Source of the DNA: Streptomyces violaceoruber | GTDB taxonomy: Bacteria; Actinomycetota; Actinomycetes; Streptomycetales; Streptomycetaceae | Direction: 5' to 3' | Assembly (NCBI RefSeq): GCF_033406955.1 | Contig: NZ_CP137734.1 | Location: 1,426,001 to 1,490,000 of the forward strand | DNA: 64,000 bases | Shown here: positions 28,946 through 37,435 of the stretch, piece after piece | How positions within the stretch are numbered: position 1 is the stretch's first letter | Layout of the letters: each line of letters starts with the position of its first letter | Notes under the pieces: generated by a model | What the model saw: only the letters and a program-made list of their open reading frames with translations | What the model was told of the DNA's origin: nothing | Databases searched by the model: none | Position numbers and translations under genes: made by a program

Positions 28946-28998
28946 GAGGATCTCCTCCTGCTGCGGCGGCCTGCGCCGACTCTCCGGATCGCGCTCGT

Positions 28999-29481
28999 TC
29001 AGTTACGACCGGAACCTCCTGGCGTGCTCCCCAGTGCGGCGACCAGCCGTTCGGCCTCGTCGGCGACCGCCTCGTCCACGACCACCTCGTACCGGCTCGG
29101 CTGCATCGAGCGGAAAGAGGCGAAATCCCGGCGACCGGCCTGCAGGGAGTGCATCAGCAGGCCGAACAGGGCGCCGACGACTGCTCCGAAGATCAACCCG
29201 TACAGGGCGAGGAGCAGTGCGGAGACCACGGGGTCGAGCCAGTTCACGAGGCCGAACAGCCAGCCGATCAGAGCGCCGGGAAGCGCACCGCTCGCCGCTC
29301 CTTGAAGGGCGGATCCGCCGAAGCCCAACCGGCCCGTCACCTGCTCGACCAGGCGGATGTCCTGCCCGATGATCGCCACTCTGTCGACAGGAAACCCCTG
29401 GTCGGAGAGATGGTCAACGGCGCGTTCCGCTTCCCGGTACGTCTCGTAGGAGGCAATCGGCCTGCGGTGCTCCTCGGTCAT
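28999..29481 (-). CDS. General stress protein, YflT-like with membrane hairpin (160 aa)
   Basis: The N-terminal part ([34 protein letters not shown]) is the general-stress-protein 17M/YflT-like fold. Two adjacent Gly-rich transmembrane segments follow ([20 protein letters not shown] and [20 protein letters not shown]), and then a short C-terminal beta-alpha unit ([19 protein letters not shown]). It is probably a membrane-anchored stress factor; the mechanism is unknown. The gene lies 53 bp upstream of dnaK on the same strand, so it could lead the chaperone operon or share its promoter. The ATG at 29481 begins [11 protein letters not shown]. Confidence 0.85.
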   Translation of the reverse strand: MTEEHRRPIASYETYREAERAVDHLSDQGFPVDRVAIIGQDIRLVEQVTGRLGFGGSALQGAASGALPGALIGWLFGLVNWLDPVVSALLLALYGLIFGAVVGALFGLLMHSLQAGRRDFASFRSMQPSRYEVVVDEAVADEAERLVAALGSTPGGSGRN

Positions 29482-29699
29482 CGCCCAGCTCTTCCTGCCG
29501 GTGTGCACGGAGGTTCTCGGACACGCCCCAGGGTGGTGGGACGAGAGGGAGCACGCCTGCGCCTGGCGAGTCGAGATTGCCCGCGTCCGTTCGCCCCGCG
29601 GGCACCAGACGGTGCAAGTCGGGCATCTCGAATGAGTCGGCTTGTGAACGGGTACCCGACAGGTCGCCCATCCAGGGCTCGGGCGAACGGAGCCATCCC

Positions 29700-31481
29700 A
29701 TGGCCGGCAGCGGCGCGCACGACCCGTACCCCCGTGGCCCCGACCGGGAGAACGATCTCCCACGGGGCAGTGCTGAGCGCGCTCCTGCGGGCGCCCCGGC
29801 GGGGCCGCGCCGCTCCTCGACCGGCCAGGCCGCCGGTGACCTCAACGACCTGACGAGGCTCTCCCACACCCTGCTCGGCACCCTGGACGCAGCCGAGATC
29901 CTGCGACTGGCCATGGCCCATGTAGAGGCCGCGGGGCCGTACAGCGCCGAAGCCGGATTCGTCGAAATGGACGGTGACATGGTCCCGGCTCCCGCGAACG
30001 GACGGATTCACGCCGCGGCCATGGAGCGGAGGGTGCGGGAGCTGACCGGTCAGGACGGCCCGGTATCCGTACCCGGCAGGTCCTGGGGCCGCGCCTTCGG
30101 GCTGCGCGGACTGCAGAGACTCCACGGCTACCTCGTGGTGACGTCGGACTCCGAGCCCACGGAGGCGGAACGATTCCTGCTCGCCACGCTCGTCCGGCAC
30201 ACCGCCGCCGCTCTGTCGCTCGCCGTCGCACACCGCCACCAGCGTGAGTACGCGGTGGAGCTCCACCGAGTGAGGGAGGAACGCACCGTCCTTCAGCGAC
30301 AGCTCATCTCGGTCGTGGCCGAGCAGGGGTACCAGCGAGCCGTTCACACGCTCATCACCGACGTCGCCGCCACGGGCGGCGGCGAGGAAGTGGTCACGCG
30401 TGCACTCCACGGCCTCACCGGACTCCCCGCGCTGGTCGAGGACCGCTTCGGTCGACTGAGGTCCTGGAGTGGCCCCGGTCGGCCCGACCCCTATCCGGAA
30501 CCGGACCCCGTGCGTCAGGACGAGATGCTGCACGCCGTCGCACGGGAGGCCGGGCCGGTGCGGATAAAGGACCGGCTGATCACTCTGGTCCGCCCGCACG
30601 GTGAGGTCCTGGGTGTGCTCGCCCTGATCGATGCGGGGGGCAAGGCAGACGAGCACACCGTGCACGCGCTGGAACACGCCGCCACGTCGCTCGCCCCGGA
30701 GCTGGCGCACCTGCGCGAGCTTGCCGAAGTCGAGCTGAGACTGCACCGCGAACTGGCCGACGACCTCCTGGCAGGGACGGACACGGCGAGCGCCTACGTC
30801 CGATCCGAGGCGATCGGCCACGACCTGCGTCGCAGCCACTACATCGTCGTGGTGCAGTGGTCGAACCGCACCGCGGATGACTCCTTCGCCGAGACCGTGG
30901 GCCGGGCGGCCACCGCCCTGGGCATGCGCTCGCTGCTGACCCGGCGCTCCGATCACGTGGTCCTGGTCACCGACGCCAGGCCGCGCGCCCGCGCGCTGTA
31001 CGAGGCGCTCGCCCTGGAGACGGGGACACGGTCCGGGGCCATCGGGGTGAGTGCCCCGTGCGACTCCCCCAAGGACATTCCTCGGCGCTATCAGGAGGCG
31101 CAGCGTGCCCTGGAGGTGCGCCGCCACTCCCGCGATGGTTACGGCACGACGTTCTTCGACGAGCTCGGCCTCTACCGCATCCTCGGCCCCGGCAACGACT
31201 ACCGGCAGTTGGAGGCGTTCGTCCACGAGTGGATCGGGCAGCTCATCGACTACGACTCCCGGCACCACGCGACCATGGTGGACACCCTGACCCGGTACTT
31301 CGACTGCGGCGGCAACTACGACGAGACCGCCGCGTCCCTCGCGATCCACCGAAGCACGCTGCGCTACCGGCTCCAGCGAATCCGCGACATCAGCGGCAAC
31401 GACCTCGCGAACGTCGAGGACCGGCTCAACCTCCAGGTGGCGACCCGCGTGTGGAAGATCGTGCTGGGCGGATCCGGCTGA
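29700..31481 (+). CDS. PucR-family transcriptional regulator with N-terminal GAF-like domains (593 aa)
   Basis: Regulator of the PucR/CdaR type. The N-terminal half (about residues 40-350) looks like two GAF-like sensor segments (LTRLSHTLLGTLDAAEILRL and LPALVEDRFGRLRSWSG). A GGDEF-like PucR middle region follows (SHYIVVVQWSNRT, and ALETGTRSGAIGVSAPCDS). The C-terminal HTH_30 domain is clear: TLTRYFDCGGNYDETAASLA, then HRSTLRYRLQRIRDISG. The ATG at 29700 has GGAG 7 nt upstream. It is divergent from the general stress protein/dnaK operon with about 220 bp between them, so it may control that operon; the signal is unknown. Confidence 0.9.
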   Translation: MAGSGAHDPYPRGPDRENDLPRGSAERAPAGAPAGPRRSSTGQAAGDLNDLTRLSHTLLGTLDAAEILRLAMAHVEAAGPYSAEAGFVEMDGDMVPAPANGRIHAAAMERRVRELTGQDGPVSVPGRSWGRAFGLRGLQRLHGYLVVTSDSEPTEAERFLLATLVRHTAAALSLAVAHRHQREYAVELHRVREERTVLQRQLISVVAEQGYQRAVHTLITDVAATGGGEEVVTRALHGLTGLPALVEDRFGRLRSWSGPGRPDPYPEPDPVRQDEMLHAVAREAGPVRIKDRLITLVRPHGEVLGVLALIDAGGKADEHTVHALEHAATSLAPELAHLRELAEVELRLHRELADDLLAGTDTASAYVRSEAIGHDLRRSHYIVVVQWSNRTADDSFAETVGRAATALGMRSLLTRRSDHVVLVTDARPRARALYEALALETGTRSGAIGVSAPCDSPKDIPRRYQEAQRALEVRRHSRDGYGTTFFDELGLYRILGPGNDYRQLEAFVHEWIGQLIDYDSRHHATMVDTLTRYFDCGGNYDETAASLAIHRSTLRYRLQRIRDISGNDLANVEDRLNLQVATRVWKIVLGGSG

Positions 31482-31516
31482 CTCGGGAGACGCTGCCCTC
31501 CTCGACGCCGAAAGCC

Positions 31517-33790
31517 TCACCCGCCTCCGCGGGCGGGTCCCGATCCGTCACCCTCCGCGGCCAGTGCCGCCCGCACCCGTTGCTCCTCGCGAGCAGAGCC
31601 GACGTCCCGTTCCAGGGGTGTGCGACTCACGGCCGTCGCAAGATTGTCCAGGGCCTTCTTCTGCAGTTCCGCACCGCGTCGCAGTACCGGGCTGCGGTCC
31701 CCGGCGGCGCCCTCCCATGCGTGGAGCGCCTCCGCCACGCGCCCCCAGTCCGGGTTTCTGTGTTCACGCATGTCGTCTGCCGCCTGGGCGGTGTCCGCCT
31801 CCAGGGCCTCGGCGAACCTCTCGGCCTCGGGGGTGGGACGACTACCGGCCGCCGGGAGGTGGCTTTCCATGAGCATCGTCGCTCGGTCGAATCCCCAGAG
31901 CGCCTCCTGCGCATCCTCCGCCTCGCGAGATGTCAGGCCCCTGGGGCGGACGGGTTCTTGCCTCGCACGGTCGTAGGCTTCCTGCCAGGCGGCACGTGCC
32001 TCCCGGCTCGCCAGCAGGGCCCTGCGCAGGTCGGCCCGATGCTTCTGAGTCGGTTCGGCGTAACCGCGGAGCACTGCGGCCGCGTAGCGGCCGTTGGCGG
32101 CGAGCCAGTCCGCGAGCCGACCCGGGAGCCGGGGGGTCTCCCATGCGGGGAACACGACGTACGCCAGCATCGCCAATGCCCCTCCGAGGAGGGTGAGCAC
32201 CACCCGCTCCGGGACCGTCTGCTCCCACGCGTGGCCGCCCATGCCGAGCAGGAAGACGACATACGCGGCAGTGAAGCACTGGGAGTACGCGTAGCCGGTA
32301 CGGAGCAGCGTGTACGACAGGGCCGCCGAGACCACCGCGAGCGCGCCGAACAGATGAGCGTCGGGGCCTATGGCCCGCACCATCCCGGTGGCGAGGGCCA
32401 CCCCCACCAGGGTGCCGGCGAGGCGGCCCACCGCACGGGCGTACGTCCGGTGGAAGTCCGGCCGCATCACCATCACCGAGGCGATGGGCGCCCAATAACC
32501 GTGGCCCACGGGCAGCGGGGACGCGATGAGATAGCCGAGCGGGGCCACCGCCGCCAGGCGGACGGCGTGCCGGAGCACGGGCGAGTCGCGGCGCAGCTCG
32601 CGGCGGACCGCGCGGACGACAACCGGGAGCAGCCGGAACATGGTCGGGCGCACCAGGAACCGGGCGCTCGCGGGGCCGGACGATGTAGACGCCCTGTCGT
32701 ACGCGCCAACGCCCTCGGCGACCTCCAACGCCTCGGCGAGCAGCCTCACGAGCTCTTCTGCGGTGTGCCGGGCAGGCCCCTCCAGCACCTCGCCCTGGCC
32801 GTCGACGCGCAGGACATCCGTGCTCCGGGGCGGAACCTCGGTGGGAGTGCCGCGGCGGATCGAACGCGCGGCCGCGTCCAGCACGTCGGCGGCCGCATTG
32901 AGCAGCTCTCGCGCGCGGTCCCGCCCGGGCCCCGCCGCCGGGGCGCCGACGTCCGGGTCGGCGAGCGCGGCGACGACCGGCACCATGCGCTCGGCGAGGC
33001 CCCGGGGGCCGTGGAGGGCGGGGGGACGGGTGCGTGCCTGCGCCGGCGTCACGGCGGCCGCGTCCCGGGCCGTCATGAGGGGTTCCGGGTCGAACGTGGC
33101 AGCCGGGTCGTGTTGCAGCCGACGGGCGTAGTCGGCCACGGCGGCCAGCGCGTCGGCGAGCGCGTCGCGATGAGCCCCCCATCGTCGGACCGGGAACAGC
33201 AGGATCAGTGCGGCCTGCGCCACGCCTCCGAGCGCGATCACCCCGGCGTGCTCAAGGGCCACCCCGAGGCTCGTGGGCAGGGTGACGGTCACCAGCATGC
33301 TGCCGACCGTCGTCGCCGCGACGATCCCAGCGGTCGATCCGAGAGCCCACGCCATCCCCGCGGCAAAGGCCCATACCGCCAGCAGCGGGAGCAACGTCAC
33401 GAGTCGCCCCGCCGCCAGATAGCCCACGAAGGTACTCAGCGCCAAGCCCGCGCCCGCGCCGAGCGCGATCACCTTGCGCGGACGCCAGGTGCGCTGGAAG
33501 GTGGCCGCACCCGCGGAGAAGGCACCGAGGGCGGCGGATGCGGCGAATGGAGGCGAGGCCAGCCACAGCGCGGCCCCGATGACCAGTCCGACCCCAGCAG
33601 CCGTGCGCAGGGCGAGCAGAGGCTCCAGCCGCGTCTCCTCGATCGAGAGCCCGGACCGCACGACCTCCCCCAAGGCCCGAAGCCACCTCACGGTGCGAGC
33701 CCGGCCGGAACGCCCTGCCGGGGCATGACGGCTCGGCCGAGGTGCGGCAGTCGGGCGGGGACGACTCCCGCAGGGCCCGCGAACGTCCAC
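31517..33790 (-). CDS. FUSC-family membrane protein (757 aa, start uncertain)
   Basis: Aromatic-acid exporter/FUSC (YccS/PecM-like) membrane protein. Two membrane blocks are visible. The first covers residues 60-200 (LLALRTAAGVGLVIGAALWL, ALSTFVGYLAAGRLVTLLPL, VIALGGVAQAALILLF). The second covers about 385-560 (RLAAVAPLGYLIASPL, RPDFHRTYARAVGRLAGTLV, the FUSC_2 signature, and VVLTLLGGALAMLAYVVF). Each is followed by a cytoplasmic helical region. Exporters of this family pump out aromatic acids or lipids. The start is GTG 33790 or a later GTG near residue 34; neither has a good ribosome site. It is convergent with the PucR gene (35-bp gap). Confidence 0.85.
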   Translation of the reverse strand: MDVRGPCGSRPRPTAAPRPSRHAPAGRSGRARTVRWLRALGEVVRSGLSIEETRLEPLLALRTAAGVGLVIGAALWLASPPFAASAALGAFSAGAATFQRTWRPRKVIALGAGAGLALSTFVGYLAAGRLVTLLPLLAVWAFAAGMAWALGSTAGIVAATTVGSMLVTVTLPTSLGVALEHAGVIALGGVAQAALILLFPVRRWGAHRDALADALAAVADYARRLQHDPAATFDPEPLMTARDAAAVTPAQARTRPPALHGPRGLAERMVPVVAALADPDVGAPAAGPGRDRARELLNAAADVLDAAARSIRRGTPTEVPPRSTDVLRVDGQGEVLEGPARHTAEELVRLLAEALEVAEGVGAYDRASTSSGPASARFLVRPTMFRLLPVVVRAVRRELRRDSPVLRHAVRLAAVAPLGYLIASPLPVGHGYWAPIASVMVMRPDFHRTYARAVGRLAGTLVGVALATGMVRAIGPDAHLFGALAVVSAALSYTLLRTGYAYSQCFTAAYVVFLLGMGGHAWEQTVPERVVLTLLGGALAMLAYVVFPAWETPRLPGRLADWLAANGRYAAAVLRGYAEPTQKHRADLRRALLASREARAAWQEAYDRARQEPVRPRGLTSREAEDAQEALWGFDRATMLMESHLPAAGSRPTPEAERFAEALEADTAQAADDMREHRNPDWGRVAEALHAWEGAAGDRSPVLRRGAELQKKALDNLATAVSRTPLERDVGSAREEQRVRAALAAEGDGSGPARGGG

Positions 33791-33823
33791 CGGTCGGCCA
33801 CGTACTTCCGACTCGGACCCCGG

Positions 33824-34945
33824 CTAGTCATCGTGGGCGCCCTGGAGTCTGTCGCGCCGTTCCTGCTCGCGCTTGGAGTACGCGGCTGCCCGGATCGCCT
33901 CGTCGCTCTCGAACCCTGATCCCAGCGCGCCCCCCACCGTGGCGACCGAGGCGACGAACCAGGACAGCGTCAGGTACTCCGTGGCGTGCAACGGGGATCG
34001 CGTCATGGAAGCGAACACCTGGTCGTTGAGGATGAACAGCGCCCACAGCAAGTTGATGACCATCAAACCCGCGTAACAGACGAGCGCACCGATACCCACA
34101 GTCACGACCGTCGAGGCGTTGTAGAGCCTGGCCCGCTGCCTCGCCTCCGGTGAGCCCTCTGTTGATCGATGCCACAGTTCTCCGTCCACGATCAGCCAGC
34201 CGATCATCAGCCCGACGGACCCGACCATGGCGATCACGAGGCGTGGTGCGCTCAGGGCCTCGGCGAGGCTCCAGGTGGTGGAGTCGAGGGTGGCGATGGC
34301 CCCGGTGGCGAGGGCGGCCGCCAGTGCTTTCGACAGGCCCGTCACCAACCGCCACGGCCGGTTGGCGCGGACCATACCGACGAGTACCCGCAGGTACCCG
34401 CGCGGTCCGCTGACGACGTACCGAAGATCGTCGGCCTCTTGCCCACCGGTCGGGCCCGGATGATCAGGTACGAGACGGTTGTCGGGAGGTCTCAGAGCCG
34501 ACTGACCTCGCGGAGGTCCGTCGGCTGCCATGGCCTGTGGACCCGCGAGGCCGAGCACGGCTTCTTCGACGGCCCGCCGGGCCCTCGTCTGCAGCCGCAG
34601 GCCCCCCAGCGAAGGAAGAGAAAGCAGCGCCAAGCCCTGCTCGTGATTCAGCCCCACAGCGAGCCTGCGTCCGTGGGAGTGCAGCGGAAGGTCGGTGAGG
34701 GCCACGACGATGTCCCAGTTCTCGGTACTCCTGCGGTCCATGATCCGGCGCATCAAGGTGGGCGGGTCCTCCGTCCCCGAGGTGAACGGCTCGCTGACCA
34801 CCTCGACGTCGAACCGCCGGCCCCGGCCCGACCTGTCGGTGAGCCGAGCGGAAAGTGTCCAGGCCATGCGCCGCGCGATCTCCGTCGGCGTGTAGGGATC
34901 CGCCAGGAGAGCCACGACCGAAACGCCTTGAGACGACACCCGCAT
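33824..34945 (-). CDS. Unknown membrane protein with soluble N-terminal domain (373 aa)
   Basis: I do not recognise the family. The N-terminal 150 residues form a soluble alpha/beta domain (VSVVALLADPYTPTEIARRMAW, and NWDIVVALTDLPLHSHGRRLAVGL) that looks like a small hydrolase or ligand-binding fold. At least four transmembrane helices lie in the C-terminal half (LVIAMVGSVGLMIGWLIVDG, VVTVGIGALVCYAGLMVINLLWALFIL split in two, and SWFVASVATVGGALGSGF). The ATG at 34945 has a strong GAGGAGG site 8 nt upstream. Together with the FUSC gene it may form a small envelope operon next to the stress block. Confidence 0.8.
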   Translation of the reverse strand: MRVSSQGVSVVALLADPYTPTEIARRMAWTLSARLTDRSGRGRRFDVEVVSEPFTSGTEDPPTLMRRIMDRRSTENWDIVVALTDLPLHSHGRRLAVGLNHEQGLALLSLPSLGGLRLQTRARRAVEEAVLGLAGPQAMAADGPPRGQSALRPPDNRLVPDHPGPTGGQEADDLRYVVSGPRGYLRVLVGMVRANRPWRLVTGLSKALAAALATGAIATLDSTTWSLAEALSAPRLVIAMVGSVGLMIGWLIVDGELWHRSTEGSPEARQRARLYNASTVVTVGIGALVCYAGLMVINLLWALFILNDQVFASMTRSPLHATEYLTLSWFVASVATVGGALGSGFESDEAIRAAAYSKREQERRDRLQGAHDD

Positions 34946-35349
34946 GACAGGAACCTCCTCGCCGGCCGCCCCGCGACCCCAAGTGCCCGCAGACGCCTCC
35001 GAGGTAACGCCGATGCCGCCTGCACCTCCCGGCCGTAGCGCGCCGGCAGGTGCAGGCGGCATCGCTACGCTCCGCCCGATGTCATAACGCCTGGTGGGCG
35101 GGATGATCCGCGTCAGCCGGCCCCAGATGCCGCTCACCCCGCTCTCCCGAGCGCTCTCCGGCCCCGCCCCGTAGGTCAGCACGCCCGTCCGACACCCCGG
35201 GGCCATCGGGCGCATGGGCCTGACAGGGCGAGACAAGGAGCCTGATTGGGCCCGGCATGCGCATGCGCTCGCGCGCTCGAGTCGTCCAGGCTGGCGGGGA
35301 AGCCCAGGGACCGGGAATCACCCGGCTCCCGCAGCCGGAGGTTGCCGTC
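34946..35349. other. Divergent intergenic region with a large inverted repeat
   Basis: No supported gene in 400 bp. It must hold the promoters for the unknown membrane protein (left) and the DUF1931 gene (right). Its main structure is the perfect inverted repeat at 35011-35064, described separately. Confidence 0.6.
35011..35064. repeat. Perfect 17-bp inverted repeat with 20-nt loop in a divergent promoter region
   Basis: CGATGCCGCCTGCACCT (35011-35027) is the exact complement of AGGTGCAGGCGGCATCG (35048-35064). The loop contains a smaller GC hairpin. It lies between divergent genes, so it does not end either of them. It could act in a leader RNA, as a cruciform or operator, or be a short mobile repeat. 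Confidence 0.7.
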
Positions 35350-35799
35350 ATGACAGTGATGTCCATCGCCAGATTCGAGAGGTTCTTCCGCGCGGCCGCA
35401 GGACTGAACGTCGACAAGAACGATCTCAAGCGCTACAGCGACTTCGTCGACGCCAAGCTCTACGACCTGCTGACCGTCGCCCAGGCCACTGCCAAGGCCA
35501 ACGGACGCGACGTCATCCGGACCTGTGACCTGCCGATCACGAAGGGCTTGCAGGAGAGCATCCACCAGTTCCGGAAGATCGACCAGGAAGTAGAGATCAA
35601 GCCGATCCTGGAGCAGCTCGCCAGCCATCCCGCGCTGGACCGTACGCCCGATGAGGAGACCGAGGCGGCCTACCCGGACATCGTGGGCGGACTCAGCCTC
35701 GCCCTTGGCCGGAGCTTCAAGATCCTGCACCCTGACCTGAAGAACCCCCAGACTCAGCACTGGGACGAGGCCCGAGCCGTCTTCGACCTCCTGCTGTGA
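35350..35799 (+). CDS. DUF1931 histone-fold protein (149 aa)
   Basis: DUF1931 proteins contain two histone folds in one chain and are among the few bacterial histone-like families. The first fold is RFERFFRAAAGLNVDKNDLK, then VDAKLYDLLTVAQATAKANG with the RDVIRTCDLPITKGLQES loop-helix. The second is the ILEQLASHPALDRTP to ALGRSFKILHPDL region. The ATG at 35350 has GGAGG 8 nt upstream. It may bind DNA or RNA under stress. In actinobacteria it often accompanies Hsp20, universal stress and redox genes, in line with the chaperone block to the left. Confidence 0.88.
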   Translation: MTVMSIARFERFFRAAAGLNVDKNDLKRYSDFVDAKLYDLLTVAQATAKANGRDVIRTCDLPITKGLQESIHQFRKIDQEVEIKPILEQLASHPALDRTPDEETEAAYPDIVGGLSLALGRSFKILHPDLKNPQTQHWDEARAVFDLLL

Positions 35800-35923
35800 G
35801 TGGCGACCGGAACAGGCGGCGCGGCCGGCGCCGAAATTACCCATGGCCCTGACCAGGTAAACCGAAGCAATGGCTTTGGGGGAGCCCGTTGTCCAACGGT
35901 CGCCGCGTTACGTGAACTCCGCT

Positions 35924-35945
35924 CATGCCGGTCCTCACCGGCATG
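35924..35945 (+). terminator. Hairpin downstream of the DUF1931 gene
   Basis: CATGCCGGT (35924-35932) pairs with ACCGGCATG (35937-35945) over the loop CCTC, 125 bp after the DUF1931 stop. No T-tract follows. Confidence 0.5.
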
Positions 35946-36015
35946 GGAGGGGCGGGGCCGACCGCTACCGCTGGGGGCGCGGGCGGTGCTTACCTCGGTT
36001 CCTGCCGTGACTAGC

Positions 36016-36036
36016 GCGGGGCCTCGAAAGCCCCGC
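36016..36036. terminator. Second terminator-like hairpin
   Basis: GCGGGGC (36016-36022) pairs with GCCCCGC (36030-36036) over a 7-nt loop. It faces the end of the minus-strand frame at 36185. Confidence 0.4.
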
Positions 36037-36184
36037 CCAGTCCGAGGGAAAACCCAGCTCAGGACCACATTGAGCAGTACGTCTCAAGCCCAGCCTCGTG
36101 CAGCCAATGCGAGAAGTCCTGCCACCCGTGCAGCGAAAGACGTCCGTCCACTCCTGGGGGGTCAACGGTGTCTGCCTCCCTGCC

Positions 36185-36486
36185 TCAACAGCCCGTTTCC
36201 GGACACCAGACGAGGTCGCCCGGTTCCTCGACCTTGACCAAGGCAAGAACAAACCAACGTGTTGATTCCCGGCAAGCCCTAAGCGTCTGCGGCTTCTGGG
36301 TCCCATGAGCGAGTTCATCACGGCCGGCCACGAGGTAGCCGTACACCGACTCGATGGCGCGATGGCCCTGCAGGTCACCATTGAGGGCGGAGGCCACTGA
36401 GCCGCGTGCTTCCCCTGTGGCCTGTGCGATCTGGCGAACGGTGGGCGCTCCCGCCTGCCCGCGAAGGACGTCCCAAACCGCACTCA
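36185..36486 (-). CDS. Possible small HTH-like protein (100 aa)
   Basis: From the ATG at 36486 the frame encodes MSAVWDVLRGQAGAPTVRQI, then AQATGEARGSVASALNGDL, which reads like a helix-turn-helix (replace-and-select pattern A-x-x-TG-x-x-x-x-S-V-x-x-A-L). A second half (ESVYGYLVAGRDELAHG to the C-terminus) has no recognisable features. No good ribosome site is visible and it lies downstream of a broken gene, so it may itself be a fragment. Confidence 0.35.
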
Positions 36487-36533
36487 TGGTCTGTTGACTC
36501 TGCAACTGCTTCAGTAGTTCTCCTCTCGACGAA

Positions 36534-36931
36534 CTAGCGATGGTCTCCTCGGCGCGAAGGCGCACGAGACGGTGCCGGCTGGTGGAAACGCCCGGTGCGC
36601 GGAAGGGTGACTTCCACCAGCCGGCCCTCTTGGAGCATCCACAGCCCGAAGCAGTCGTCGTCCTGGTCGCGAAGTAGAACTTGGGCTGTATGCGGATGCG
36701 GCCCCCGGCAGCGACTTCAGATGCCCTGAGCAGGCCCTTGCGGGCGCGCATCTTCTCCAACTCCAGGGCCCACCACCCGAACGCATAGCCCCAGTGTCCC
36801 GCTATCGGGACGAAGCGACCTTGCCACGTGCGCTCCGGGTCGTCCCGGGTCAGTGGATCCATCACCTCGTCCGACCAGCAAGCGAGGACGATGACCTCGG
36901 CGTCTCCATTCATGCCGGAGTACCACCGCAT
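36534..36931 (-). pseudogene. Frameshifted unknown gene
   Basis: The frame starting around 36931 encodes a plausible soluble protein (GRFVPIAGHWGYAFGWWALE, GGRIRIQPKFYFATR). At about 36670 it turns into low-quality sequence. Shifting one base continues sensibly as DDDCFGLWMLQEGRLVEVTLP and ends at a TAG (36534-36536). One lost base near the GACGACGAC run explains it. I do not recognise the family. Confidence 0.5.
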
Positions 36932-37168
36932 CCGCCTGAGCCGCTGCTCCCAATTCCTCGACCGGCGTCGCAGGCAAGGAGCTCACACAACCCATCGGAC
37001 AGCCCCTGGGACGCGCTGCAGCAATGGGCCGCCCTCATGTGTACGACCCTCGGTTCGGGTCGGCTCTCCGTAGGCATGTGGCATTGCCGAGCCGGTGGAT
37101 GCGCGAGGCGTTGCCCCGTCCACCGGCCCGGCCCTCATGCGTCACACCGGAGGTGCGGCCACAGTTGG
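36932..37168. other. No gene seen between the broken gene and the immunity gene
   Basis: Both strands offer only short, composition-biased readings here. I see no repeat or hairpin worth noting. Confidence 0.5.
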
Positions 37169-37435
37169 TCAGAAGAGGTCGAGCTGGGCGGATTCGGTCG
37201 CTCCCAGCATGCGGCACTCCCCGGTTTCCCCGTCGACGCGAATGTAGCCCGTGCCGATGGCCATGTCCCGGAGGTCCCCGGTGCGGAGGTAGGCGACCGA
37301 CTGGCAGTCGAAGTAGAAGGCGGTGCCCACCTGGACGCGCTCTCCCTCGACGAGCGCGAAGGCCATGCCTTCATGACTGACCGCCTGGTCCAGGAACTGC
37401 CTGGCCAGCCTGGTTGCCTCTTCCATGTCGAGCAT
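37169..37435 (-). CDS. Imm35/YrhB-like immunity protein for RHS1 toxin (88 aa)
   Basis: A small acidic protein with an N-terminal helix (MEEATRLARQFLDQAV) and a beta-rich body: FALVEGERVQVGTAFYFDCQ, SVAYLRTGDLRDMAIGTGYI, then RVDGETGECRML. The pattern of a GD turn, a GxGP/Y-hydrophobic strand and D-x-x-TG is that of the Imm35 (YrhB) immunity family. The ATG at 37435 shares its A with the RHS1 stop (TGATG) and has GAGGA 7 nt upstream; an ATG at 37468 would overlap more. The tight coupling to the toxin C-terminus supports a neutralising role. Confidence 0.8.
   Translation of the reverse strand: MLDMEEATRLARQFLDQAVSHEGMAFALVEGERVQVGTAFYFDCQSVAYLRTGDLRDMAIGTGYIRVDGETGECRMLGATESAQLDLF

Larger units (their letters stand above)
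35800..36184. other. Intergenic region with two terminator-like hairpins
   Basis: No supported gene. Hairpins lie at 35924-35945 (perfect 9-bp stem, 4-nt loop) and 36016-36036 (7-bp GC stem). They could end the DUF1931 transcript and the minus-strand reading from the right. Confidence 0.5.
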
